Below are positions 1-10,790 of a stretch of DNA of 64,000 bases, in pieces. Location of the stretch: positions 13,349,001 to 13,413,000 of the forward strand of contig JAPVLO010000019.1 in the NCBI GenBank assembly GCA_027257055.1. Direction: 5' to 3'. A program made the position numbers and the translations under genes. The notes below the pieces were generated by a model. It was not told the DNA's origin. It searched no databases and saw only the letters and a list, made by a program, of their open reading frames with translations. The DNA is from Cephalopachus bancanus. Taxonomy: Eukaryota; Chordata; Mammalia; Primates; Tarsiidae. The first letter of the stretch is position 1; each line of letters opens with the position of its first letter.

Positions 1-949
1 AGCAAATTTTATAATTTATTAGTTTAAGTAATTTTCTTATTACAGTATTATACAGTGTTGTATGATTTAAACCACCTAAAAAGACAAAGGTATATAATGG
101 ATCTGCTAAAAATCTGTCAAAATATCATTCATTTTTAATCATAATCACAGACAATCGAGTGTGAGGGTAAAAATATTTTGGTCAATATAAAGATAATCGA
201 ACCGACCAAATAATTTTATGAAAGGGAGATTTAGAATTAGTTATTGCTTTATTCAGAACTACTCACATTGACGAATTAAAATGTTTCATATTGCACTGAA
301 TTAAATGTGCAATATGCTTAACTCTGCTTCATGTTCATTTGCATTATATTGAAATTCATAAAGCATGTTTGCACATTTAACCAAGAATTATCCTTTGACT
401 ATAGCAAATACGTTGTTACAAACACAAACCTCCTAAAACAAAAGTATTGGCACATATAAGCCTATAGATTTGGAGTTGCTTAAAATGAAATTCAGAAAAT
501 GTAACTTTGCCAAAAAATCTCCTAGTGAAATAATTAAATTTGTCTTTGTCTGAATTGACTGGATAGTCTTCTAAAAGTGGAATTTGCCAGATAATTTAGA
601 GCACATTATTATGCCACTGCCAGATTTATGTTACTGATTGGCCTTTGGGAAACCATCTGGTGGCAAAATACCTCTGCTCTAAATGAGGTTAAGATTATCT
701 TTAAATTTTTTGCAAGAATCCATAGGGGATCTCCAAATGTTGGCATTGAATTAGTATTTGGGAGTTCATTTAAGACCACTATGTTAATCGTCTTCTTCTC
801 TCTTTCCTTACAAAAAAAAAAAAAGGAGTTTCAGCTATAGACATATAGACATAAGGTATGGAAAGCCATCTTTCCACTGACAGTGGAAAATGTGTTTAGC
901 TTTAGGAGAGAAAAAAAAATTAAAGGCTTACACAAAAGTGAGCTATGGT
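1..949. other. Unassigned AT-rich sequence
   Basis: I see no gene or recognisable repeat here. The sequence is strongly AT-rich with a short A-run near 811-823. A 70-codon frame at 628-840 has no family resemblance and ends through the A-run; I treat it as chance. Confidence 0.5.
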
Positions 950-1445
950 CCTCACCTCCAATCTAATTGGATTGAGTCCACTCACATTATGAAGGACAAT
1001 CAACTTTACTCAAAGTCCACTGATTGAATGTTCATCTCATCTAAAAACACACTCACAGAAACACCCAGGATAATGTTTGACTATATATCTGGTCACTGTG
1101 GTCAAGCCAAGTTGACATATAAAATTAACCATCACACTGACTTAATCAGATGCGCCCTTTAAAAGGTGAAACATCACCTGTTGTTCTCAAAGAAAATGAA
1201 AGCCACCATGAGTTCTGCATCTTCAAAGAACTGAATCTGCCAACAACCCGGAGGAGAACTTGGAAGAGGACACACTTGATGGGACCACAGCCCTGGCTGA
1301 AACCTTGATTACAGCTGGGTGAGGTTTTAACAGAGGATGAAGCTAACCTGTGCCTGAAATGCTGACCTTTGAAAACTATGAGATAATTTTAAAATGATGT
1401 TTCAAGCTGCTATATTTGTGGCAAGTCATTATGCAGCAATATAAA
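950..1445 (+). repeat. Ancient LTR-like repeat (MaLR/ERVL type)
   Basis: Several phrases match a widely dispersed mammalian repeat from memory: the stretch around 1110-1135 ('TTGACATATAAAATTAACC') and the end around 1405-1445, where 'AAGCTGCTATATTTGTGG' is followed by a 'GCAGCAATA' end typical of MaLR-like LTRs. It is very diverged, and the exact family and boundaries are not secure. No coding potential is visible. Confidence 0.45.
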
Positions 1446-2457
1446 TTAATATACATGTCTTCCAAGTTTCAGTACTTGAAGGCAAGAGAGCACTTCCACC
1501 TAGCAATGCAGTGTTTCAGATTCTTTCTGTTTGGATTAGCTTGTATCACATACTTATTCTTGAACCAACTGCTTGAATGAAGCCTTTGGTGCCATGTAGG
1601 CTGCTGGGTCACATGATCAACTTTTGGAGCTGAATATGGAGATATCCTTAAACCAGATGGATAGAGATAGAAGAAAACTGGTTCTAAAAAACACACTTGG
1701 CGTGCTATGAGCAGAGATACTGGGTAGCCGAAGAATGAATGTTCATTAAATTGGGCCTCAAATTTGTTGACTTTTAAATATTGATGTAGATTTGAGAGAA
1801 TATCCTTAAATCCCCTTTCACTACGTTCTTAAATTCTGTGATCAAATGTTCATAAATAATGCAGAATAAATATAAATTACTTTGTTTTTATTTATATTAT
1901 TAAAGCAAAAATTATTATTTATTCTTATCTCAGCATATTAGTTTACAAATAAGCTCCACCGAAATTGAAGTTACCAAGGTTAAATATTTTTTCACTTCTC
2001 TTCTAATCTCATAGAGCTAAATAGATCATACTGTCTAAATAACAAATACTCATGCATACACATATCCCAATCGATCAAATTGTGTATTATTGTGCTAGCC
2101 ATTATAAAATATACTTATTTGCCATTTCAAACAGGTCAGTTTTAACTTAAAAAATTAAAGCCAGACTTAAAAAGCCAGACTTCAAATTCAAAGTGATTAT
2201 TATAGGCTTATATTAATAAATTCCATAATATTTTCTCTTATTTTATCTTCCAAACTCTCTGAACACCAAAAACAACTGTCTAAACACCAACACCAAAAAC
2301 AAACTCATAGTTTAAAAAATACATTCATATTCCATTTCTGCCATCAATCTCCACTGAGTTCAAACATAAAAAAAAATGTGTACCAAAATATTTTATTTAA
2401 ATATAAGAAAATCAATAGTTCTTTTGACAGGTCTTATTTGTGGTCAAATCTTGACTT
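1446..2457. other. Unassigned AT-rich sequence
   Basis: No gene or clear repeat. A small tandem copy of 'AAAGCCAGACTT' lies near 2157-2183. A 75-codon reverse frame (1469-1696) has no recognisable domain. Confidence 0.45.
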
Positions 2458-2650
2458 TCAGATTGCTAGTTGTATGACTTTAGGCAATTCATTAACTTCC
2501 CTCTGTATTTATTTCCTCATGTGTAAAAGGAGCTAGTAGTATTATATACTTTACATTACTATAAAGATTTCATAAATTAATGAATAGAACAGCATCTGAA
2601 GCATAGTAATTACACACTAAATGTTAGTCATTAACAATATTAGTGATTAT
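2458..2650 (+). mobile_element. MIR: MIR SINE, diverged
   Basis: The order of landmarks follows the MIR core and tail: a 'TATGACTTTAGGCAATTCA' segment, then 'TTTCCTCATGTGTAAAAGG', then a 'GAAGCATAGTAATTACACAC' and 'AAATGTTAGTCATTA' tail. These correspond to the tRNA-derived and core region of MIR, a SINE mobilised by L2 before the placental radiation. Divergence is high, as expected for the family. Confidence 0.8.
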
Positions 2651-2810
2651 TTACATAAATAATGTTAAAATTTGTGGCAAAGCAGTAATTTCTTGAGTAT
2701 TATTTCCAAACATTGCATTGTAAGAAAAATCACTCTATGTTATTTTCACTAAATCACATTAAGTCTGCATTCTCCATCCTGTTTGAATGCCTGAAAATAA
2801 AAATAACTGT

Positions 2811-2942
2811 CAAGGCTGGGTGCTGTGGTTCAAGCCTGTAATCCTAACAATTTGGGAGGCTGAGGCAAGAGGATTGTGAGAGTCCGGGGGTTCAAGACCA
2901 GCCTGGGCAATTTCGTGAGATTTCTTCTCTTAAAAAAAAAAA
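2811..2942 (+). mobile_element. FLAM: Free left Alu monomer (FLAM-like)
   Basis: A single Alu left arm: 'GGCTGGGTGCTGTGGTTC', 'CCTGTAATCC', 'TTGGGAGGCTGAGGC' and 'AGACCAGCCTGGGCAA' are followed at once by an A-tail and no right arm. That is the structure of a fossil left monomer that predates dimeric Alu. No clean target-site duplication is visible. Confidence 0.8.
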
Positions 2943-4119
2943 TCGCTGTCTTTTTGTGGTGGTACTTTTTCCCAACTCAGTATTGGGCAAGGATCTGAGA
3001 TCCTCATGCATGACGCCAAACCTCATAAATAGCCTTACATCTTCAGATTGCCATTGTCATTGATATCTATATTGTCCAAGATCATATGATCTTTTAAAGT
3101 CACATTTAAAACAGAGCATCTTTTCATAGTTTTGGGATTCAGAATGACTATGTAGCTGTCTCTTTAGATGTGCCACGTATTCATCTCTGTGGAATTTCTT
3201 TCCCTTTAGAAGATTATTGCCAGGAGTGAGGCTTAGATGCTCTTTACTCTCCTGCTAGCAGTAGGACTCATGAATTCTTGTCATTCTTGTTTCCTAGTCA
3301 TAGGAAATCTCCCTCATCCAGGAGGCCTTCCAAGACTGTGCACACAGTTAAGTCAGCCAGGATTCCACATTCAGAGGCTTGAAATTGCATGTTCTTTTGT
3401 TGCTGTCTTAACACAATACATTTATCTTTGAATTTTATTTGGCAAATGATGTCTAATGGAAGGAGAAAGCACACAACCTGGGCCTGGGGGCATGGTCACA
3501 TATCTTGTCTTGGCTTGAGGCCACCTTGCCTCCCCCATACAGGTTCTCAGCAGCTGACTTCCCAGTCTCACCTAGTAACTGCTGACACTTTCTGTCTCCC
3601 GATGGATGCTGAGTGTGGGCGTGAAGGCAATCATACGTGGGCACATACCCCAAAAACATAGTCACAGAGTGAGGCCCCTGGCACTAGTGAGGATTGGCAT
3701 TACCCCATGAGTATTCCTGTGCTGAAAGAATGCAACATTAAGAGAAAATTTCAAAGCATCATGACTGGTTAGTAGAGAGATTATGAAAGAAAGAAGCATT
3801 TTTCCTGCTTTTTGAACAGAGGACCCTACATATTTATTTTGTACTAGGCCCCACAAGTTATGTAGCTGACCTTGCCCCAACATTACATGACTTCTTTGTC
3901 TCGCTGCTCTTTCTAGCCCCATCTTTTTAGCATGGCTTCAGATACCCATCTGCAGACACAGAAAACGCCTTTGAATTTTGCAATCTTTCTTTGAGCCAAG
4001 GGAGAACAAAACATCTAAGCAACATCCTTGGATCATGGAATGGGAAAAGCAGCAAGAACAAAAACAAAACAAAAGGTTTAAATTGAATAAGTTATCCAAC
4101 CATAATAATTGGGTAGAAT
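2943..4119. other. Unassigned interval with higher GC than its flanks
   Basis: No known repeat was recognised. Between about 3230 and 3680 base composition is more balanced than the AT-rich surroundings, and several frames of 64-90 codons overlap on both strands (for example 3389-3661 plus and 3453-3665 minus). None shows a domain, a splice context or a convincing start, so I do not call a gene. It may be a decayed LTR or a pseudogene too old to read by eye. Confidence 0.4.
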
Positions 4120-4205
4120 GCTTTCTGACTTTTAGGCATTTCCTTACTTGATCCCCACAGCCAAGTTGCAGGTAGGTGACATTTTACAGGTACCATACAT
4201 TAAAA
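4120..4205 (-). mobile_element. MIR: Short MIR-like fragment
   Basis: 'TTGATCCCCACAGCCAAG' followed by a 'GTAGGTGACATTTTACAGG' segment resembles the reverse complement of the MIR tail ('...CTCACAACAACCCTATGAGGTAGGT...TTTTACAG'). Only about 80 bases can be aligned by eye, so the call is tentative. Confidence 0.4.
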
Positions 4206-5726
4206 TTTTTGCATATAAACATAAAGCTGTTTTTATATTTGCACTCTGCCACAGTTAACAAGCCCATCACCTACAGCACTCAGGCAGAACAACACTTATA
4301 GCTATATACAAATATTTTAAAAACTTACGGTTTTGTACAAATGCTCAGGGACAGTCCGATGATTTATATGAGGGGACATTGTGACACTTAGATGAAGAGA
4401 ATTTTATGAACACAAATCTTCCAAATGCTTCAAGGATAGGAGCATATCTTTGCTCACATAAATTAAGAAATGTTGAAAAAATGTGTAAAAAATTTTATCT
4501 TTATTGAAAATATGGTACGTTTGGAGTGACCAAATCTCTTCTTTTTTTTTGGTTCTGGTACTGAAAGTCCTTTGTCTTAGTAAACTGTTCAGTCCAGGCA
4601 AACCAGGACCATTGGTTACTCTATTTGTGCTAGTCACTGTGTTAGTTATCTGGCATTATATATATATTTATCTTAGAAAAATATCCAATAATAAAATATA
4701 AACAAAGGCTCATAGGCAAAGATGAAATCTTCACAAGGAATGCAAATCTATTTGTAGTAGAGAAAATGAATTGGAGTGAATATGTAGGAATGTTAGATCA
4801 GGGAATGCTAACTAAAACAGATCCTGGATTTACTAATCAAGACTGAAATTAAGGAATAAATGACAAGATATTAATGGCTGTTCACTGTATAATGAAATAC
4901 CGAGGGATAGCAAAAGTACACTAGAGTATATCAACAAGTTCTGAATAACTGGTTATTTTAAGGACATTGTAATATCAAACCTGGTAACATTTGAGATGAT
5001 GTGATACTCACAAAATTGTGGTGCCAAACAGATTTGATTTTCTTTAATTTAAGGAGTTATTTTTATATGACTTGAATAATTTAGAAAGCAAAGGGAGTTT
5101 TACATTTGTCGCTTTAGTTATAGCTGCAGGTATAGATAACAAGATTTTTAGCCGAAGCATCTTTGAATAAAACAACGAATAATGTGTTTTATGGTTCATT
5201 AACCATGCTAATACATACATATTTTGCTAGTCAATTTGAAAAACAGATTAAAGCTCACTGTGCACTTGCAGCAAGTTTTACTGATTTGAGTTATTTTAAA
5301 ATAACATGATCAGAAAATAAGAGTAAGTTTTGATTATGGTATCCAATCCTTCTGCAAATGGATTCCTTTAATCTCTGCATCTTTATAAACCAGAATTTGT
5401 TTAGAATTTCTCTTGGATATTTTCCTAGCCAAAGTAGTCTTTTGTTTGTTTGTTTAAATTTTTAAGATTTTATACAGATCAGGATGATTTATGTCAATGT
5501 TATGATAATTACATACCAACAGTATAGATTGCAAACCTGCGAAATGATTTCTCCTTATTATCTTAATTATTACTTCAAACCCTTTGAATTTATCTTGAAT
5601 ATCATTGATTGCATACTTGATTTTTATTTTAATTTGCTCGTTTTTCATTTAATCCTAGCTACTAATAAAAAAGGGAACAGATAAAGCAATTAAAAATTCA
5701 GAAAATCAAGTAAATCAAAACCTGAG
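4206..5726. other. Unassigned AT-rich sequence
   Basis: No gene or secure repeat. Overlapping opposite-strand frames at 4404-4701 and 5454-5684 are short (64-77 codons), low in complexity and unsupported. Confidence 0.45.
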
Positions 5727-5855
5727 CCAGGGCAGGAGCAGTAGCTCATGTGTGTAACCACTCTGAAAGACTGAGGCCAAGAGTTCAAGACCAGCTGAGG
5801 TATAATAGCCAGACCCCCATCTCTTAAAAACAAACAAATGAAAACAACAAAAAAA
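5727..5855 (+). mobile_element. Degenerate Alu monomer
   Basis: A left-arm Alu order can still be traced: 'GGGCAGGAGCAGTAGCTCA', 'GACTGAGGCCAAGAGTTCA' and 'AGACCAGCTGAGG', then an A-rich tail with CAAA repeats. It is shorter and more diverged than the dimeric copies in the window, consistent with an old monomer. Confidence 0.65.
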
Positions 5856-7904
5856 AGGAAAACTTATTCCAAGTACATGCAAAGTAACTTTTATAAAAAG
5901 GCTAATGCATAAGTGTGAATATCTCTTTTTACAATTTTATTGTGGTCCAGCAGCAGGCAGGAAGTGGAAGGCAACCATATTTCAGAAAGACAATTTAGCC
6001 AGAGAAATGTAGATTGATGGCAGAATTACCTTGATAAGAAGGAACACCAAATTCAACTTTTTCCTATCCACTTGTTCAAAAGACTCATTTCATTATTTCT
6101 TAGAACTGCCCCAGCAATTTCCAAGTCCTCCCCACTGTCATTGACGTTCATTCCCATGTGGTTTGGCGGCCATGTACTCAAGGACACTTTCAGCAGCAGT
6201 GATTGACATTTCCTCACTGGTGGATTCCCTTTCCTCCACTTCTCCAGGGTGAGTTTCAATGGATCATTACATTATAATTGAATAAACAACATAGTGAATG
6301 TTGTTTAGTGGCTTGATTAACAGTAAAAGGAACCAGAGAACTATCCAAATTCATATCACAAACATTGAGAGTCGTTCTGTTTACATTTTTATCATTTTGA
6401 CCTTTAATATAATAAGCATTATATATCAAATATGTCTCAGATATTGTTTGTTATGATTAAAGCAATCCTCTACATATTTCTATTTTTTAAATATGTATAT
6501 GTTTTTGAATATATATTTCTATATATTTCCTATATGGTTTTTGACTTGTTAGGAAACAATATAGATATCCCCTCTTCCTAAATTATAGCTAAATACTGTG
6601 CCTCTACCCACCCATTTTGACAAACCTGGAATGGTTTCAGACTGAAAGTATTGTGAAATATTTTCTAAAATTAAATAAGTTCTAATCATAGATTTTATAT
6701 AAATCCAGGCCTGAAATAAGAAGAAAATTTATAGAGCATCTAAATTTCTTTTAAATATGTTACACTTTCAGGAATATTTTCTATTTCCTTTAATCCACTG
6801 CTGATATTTTTTCATTTCACAGAGCATTCCTTTATATTTGTTCATGAATATCCTCAGGAATATGTGAAAATGTTCTTGCATTGTGACTCTCGCTATTCAA
6901 TGGAAATATAAATGCTTATGTAGACAAGGAATCACATTTAATAAGGTTTTGGTAACAATAAGCTAAGGTCATTAAACAAAGGAACATATACACCTGCAGA
7001 AAATAACCTTTGTGATAGATGATATCAATACATAAACAGGGACACATTTGTAGCCTACAATATTAAAGAGGAGGAAAATATTGGAGGATTGCTTTGGGTC
7101 ACTGAATTATGTGCTGTTATGATAACAGCAAAAACAAGAACAGCCAAATAAACAAAACTCTCCTGAAGTTAAATATTAAATATACAAGATAAAATTTAAT
7201 ATTAAGAGAGATAAGTTTCCACAGAGAATTAACCATACAGCATTTGTTGAGTTTTTAAAAGTGTTTTTCAGCATCAAATCATGGAAACAAATTTTTATTT
7301 TAATTAGAAATTAAATAAATTATGTAATGTAGAAATACCGATTCTCCAGGAAGCTAACCCTTTATTTAAAGCCATTCTAAATCTTAAAAAGATTTAGTTC
7401 CATGATGATTTACTGAAACCTTTTCATCAATGGAATTCATGTGGCAAATTATTTAAAGAAGGCATTTGCTTGTATCAAGAATTTTTTATAGTTTTCCAGC
7501 AATGTTAATTCCATGAAGACTCATCAATATACCCTTACTTTGTTCTACAACCATAGAAAACCAAAATGAAATAATAGAATATTTAATATATAGGTAAGTT
7601 ACTATTGTGTAGAAAAACAACATGGTCACCAGTATCTTTGTTGTTAATTCCTCCTTTGCTTACTATAAAAATATTTATAAATTTATTAAAAGAATCAAAG
7701 AACAGGAAAAGTGATCACTATTGCTATTCACTGAATACTTTGGTTCCCTGCTTCCTGACATAGAATCAGGTTGTACTTTCCCATGGCCATCGAAGTAAGA
7801 CAGAGCCATGAGATAAGTTCTGTTCAATGATTTGAGTACCAAATATTTTAACTTCCTGGTAAAAGATATTATAAGCTATACTATATTTTATGTTTGCTGC
7901 TAGC
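5856..7904. other. Unassigned AT-rich sequence
   Basis: No gene recognised. 6053-6259 contains a 68-codon reverse frame in a locally GC-richer patch but has no recognisable domain. The remainder is AT-rich single-copy-looking sequence. Confidence 0.45.
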
Positions 7905-8060
7905 TACATTTTATGGATTGAATTACATCCCTCAAAATTCATATGTTATATTCCTAAACCCCAATACCTCAGAATGCATCCTTATTTGGAGACAGGGTCA
8001 TTACAGAGGCAATTAAGTTAAAATGAGGTCAGCAGATGCAAGAGGCACACTCATAAAAAT
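7905..8060 (+). repeat. MaLR-type LTR fragment (MLT1-like)
   Basis: 'AAAATTCATATGTTATA', 'CCCAATACCTCAGAATGC', 'CCTTATTTGGAGACAGGGTC' and 'AAGTTAAAATGAGGTCA' follow one another in the order of a common mammalian MaLR LTR consensus. The copy stops near a TG microsatellite and seems truncated at its 3' side. Confidence 0.6.
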
Positions 8061-8080
8061 GTGTGCACACCACATTAATA

Positions 8081-8083
<3 letters not shown>

Positions 8084-8129
<46 letters not shown>
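8084..8129 (+). repeat. (TG)23 microsatellite
   Basis: An uninterrupted GT/TG dinucleotide array of 46 bases. Perfect arrays of this length are usually polymorphic and can adopt Z-DNA; both statements are general knowledge rather than seen here. Confidence 0.97.
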
Positions 8130-8133
<4 letters not shown>

Positions 8134-8405
8134 CAGTAGTACAGTGTGTGAGGTTTGAAGCTTAGAGGTGATACTAAAAGTTTTCAGTGTTCTCACTATA
8201 CAAGATTGATGGAATAGATTGTTCCCTAGTTTTGCAGGCCTTCCAGTGATATTTTAAAAACTAAATCTACTATTAGACCTGTAGAAAAAAGTGACACAGA
8301 TAAAAAGTCTCACATTTTGAATATATGATTTTTTAACCGATTGATGATATGCATATCCCTTTTACTACTCTGAAAGTCATATTTTAATACATTACAACTT
8401 TATTT

Positions 8406-8694
8406 CAAGCCAGGTGCAGTGGCTTACACCTGTAATCCCAACACTTTGTGAGGCAGAGGAGTGAGGACTGCCTGAGCCCACGGGTTAGAGACCAGTCTCT
8501 ACAATAAATCAAAAACAAAAAATTAGCTAGACGCGGTGGTTCATACCTATAATTCCAGCTACTTGGAAGACTGAGGAAGAAGGATTGCCTGAGCCCAGCA
8601 GGTCAAGGCTGCAGTGGTCATGAGCATGCTACTGTACTCCAGCCTGGGTGACAGAGTAAGACTCTGACTCAAAAAACAAAGCAAAACAAAACAA
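8406..8694 (+). mobile_element. Alu: Alu dimer, sense
   Basis: A full dimer: left arm with 'CCTGTAATCCCAACACTTT', middle A-rich linker with 'ACAATAAATCAAAAA', right arm with 'TAATTCCAGCTACTTGGAA' and 'CCAGCCTGGGTGACAGAG', and an A-rich (CAAAA)n tail. It is flanked by a perfect 10-bp target-site duplication, AACTTTATTT, at 8396-8405 and 8695-8704, which fixes both ends. The left arm lacks a short block before 'AGACCAGTCTCTAC'. Confidence 0.95.
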
Positions 8695-8704
8695 AACTTT
8701 ATTT

Positions 8705-10239
8705 TAAATACAGCTGATTGATGACATATACTGAACCATTCATAGACTCTGATAATTATTTGGGAGATGAAGTAAACTTACACATTACTGTTTCATCATG
8801 ACCCTAAAATAGAAGAACATGAAAAATTAATAAGATAGAGTACCTGCATAATCAACATTTGCATACCTAACCCTGAATTGTACCCCACATCTTTTATAAT
8901 AAAAAAAATTAATAAGATGACTTTGACAAATGGGATAATTTAAGCTGGGTCATGTCCACAATTTTGAATGTAACAGGAATCTGGCTGGGAGCTTAGCTTT
9001 ATCTGATTTTAGGATTTTAAATATATATGAACATATTTGGAAATCTTATGGCACCAAACTGATAGAATATATTCATACCAAAGCAATTATTGTCTTGGCT
9101 CTGCACCTATTTTGGGGATCTAGACATGTGGGGCTGTATGTCAGAAAATGAATGAAATGAACTGACTGAGTTCTATTTATATGGGCTACTGCATTATTTC
9201 TGAGAGAAATTTTCATCTAAAATATTTTGGAAGAAGTTGCCCCGCAAAATAACATTAATTCAGAAACAGATTCTGAGTAATCATAAAGGAAATAGAGTCT
9301 TTATAGCTTATAGTTTCTGCTGCTTTCTCTTGGTTTTGGTCTCTCCATTATATACGTGTAAGGGGCTATAAGAAACATTTTAAAACGTTTTTTAAATTAT
9401 TGGGGGAATAGTAAAATGACTATGAAAGAGTTAATCCAAAATGGTAGGAAACATTCATCCATTGCACCCTGCTGATACAGAACAGCAAACGACATTTGTT
9501 CTGTGTGACCTTGTTTGAATTTATAGCTCTAGAAAATTGTTTTGCATTTCCTCCAAAATCACAACGTGTTTGAATGATACTTTTAAAAAATTCTGGCCCT
9601 TTAACCCTTCATAGAACTCACTGAAGTCATTTAGGCTGCAAAAAAAAAAAAAAAGACAAGACATTGGAACTAGATATTGGTGAATGAAACATCTGGACTT
9701 GGTGCATTCTCTAGCCATCCCTTGTTATTCCTCTCCTGTTATCAGAAGCCTCTCCTGCCAAGACTGCTTCCCCAGGCCTGATCTTGTTTCTATTCCTGAG
9801 TCAAAATGGAGACTGCATGCTAGCATGCTAGTAAGAGGCCTCTAGGAACGTACTCCTCTTCAATATTGCCCCGGAATCAGGCACATCTATGAACAGTATC
9901 CTTTACCTTCCAACTAAGAAGAAGACAGAATTTTTTTTTCATAAATAATTCTTTAGATCTTGGTTAATCGTACCAGCAGGGCAGTGCAGTCATTAGTAAA
10001 TTACTGAGGTAAGAACGTCCCTTTTTCTATTCTTTTTCTATTTAGGAAAGGTTTTTGCCCTTCAACATGATCTATTTCAATAGTGATACACATGAAATGA
10101 TGGGTGACAAAGAACCTAAAAGCACTGAATTCACCTTGATAATTAATAAGATGACAGATGCCCCTTTATGTATAATTGTTATTGACTCTTGCCTCATGCC
10201 TTTTGATCATGGACATTTTATCTTCACTAAATTATTTAA
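8705..10239. other. Unassigned sequence
   Basis: No gene recognised. 9710-9960 is GC-richer and LTR-like in texture but I cannot assign it; it includes a perfect 14-bp palindrome GCATGCTAGCATGC at 9815-9828. An A14 run at 9640-9653 has no SINE body beside it. Confidence 0.4.
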
Positions 10240-10790
10240 GTGTAATACTAATAATAGCTAATATTTGTCATGTAATTTTATGTGTCAGGTTCTGTGCTAA
10301 GTTGTAGAGTTCATTATAACATTTACACCTGTATGAGCTCACTCCACTTATAATTCTTATATCAATCCGGGTGTGGTGACTCACACCTGTAATTCCAGCA
10401 CTTTGGGAGGTGGAGGCAAGAGGATTGCCTGAGCTCAGTGGTTTAAGACCAGCCTGGACAATGTAGTGAGACCTCGTCTCTGCAATAATTAAAAAAATTA
10501 GCCAGGAGTGGTGGCACATACCTGCAGTTCCAGCTACTCAGAAGACTAAGACAGAAGGATCACCTAAGCCCAGCAAATCCAGGCTGCAGTGGCCGTGAGA
10601 GTGCCACTGCACTCCAGCTTAGTCAACAGAGTGAGACTCTAACTCAAAAAAAAAAGAAAAGAAAAGAAAAGAAAGGATCAGACACCTAGAAGAACTGAGT
10701 AAAATGTGTAACTCTGAGTCCTGAAACTAACACTCTCTAACTCCAAACCCATGTTCTTTATCACTTCATTATAAGTGAAATACCACATTA
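10240..10790 (-). mobile_element. MIR: MIR SINE, antisense, split by an Alu
   Basis: 10240-10366 reads as the reverse complement of the MIR tail ('AATAGCTAATATTTGTCATG', 'TCTGTGCTAAGTTGTAGAG'). After the Alu, 10675-10790 resumes with reverse MIR core landmarks ('GAGTAAAATGTGTAACTCTG', 'CTCCAAACCCATGTTCTTT'). The two halves are collinear, so the Alu landed inside an older MIR. Confidence 0.72.
10367..10674 (+). mobile_element. Alu: Alu dimer, sense, inside MIR
   Basis: Complete left and right arms, with 'CCTGTAATTCCAGCACTTTG', 'AGACCAGCCTGGACAA', 'TGCAATAATTAAAAAAATTA' and 'GCCACTGCACTCCAGC'. The tail has grown into an (AAAAG)n microsatellite at about 10655-10674. Target-site repeats are not clear. 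Confidence 0.93.

Noticed and set aside
2157..2183. Tandem AAAGCCAGACTT
   Set aside because: Two 12-base copies only; minor slippage, with no wider structure.
9640..9653. A14 run as a retroposon tail
   Set aside because: No SINE, LINE or processed-gene body abuts it on either side and no target-site repeat is visible.
9815..9828. Perfect palindrome GCATGCTAGCATGC as a possible regulatory operator
   Set aside because: Fourteen-base palindromes are expected occasionally in 64 kb and nothing nearby suggests regulation.
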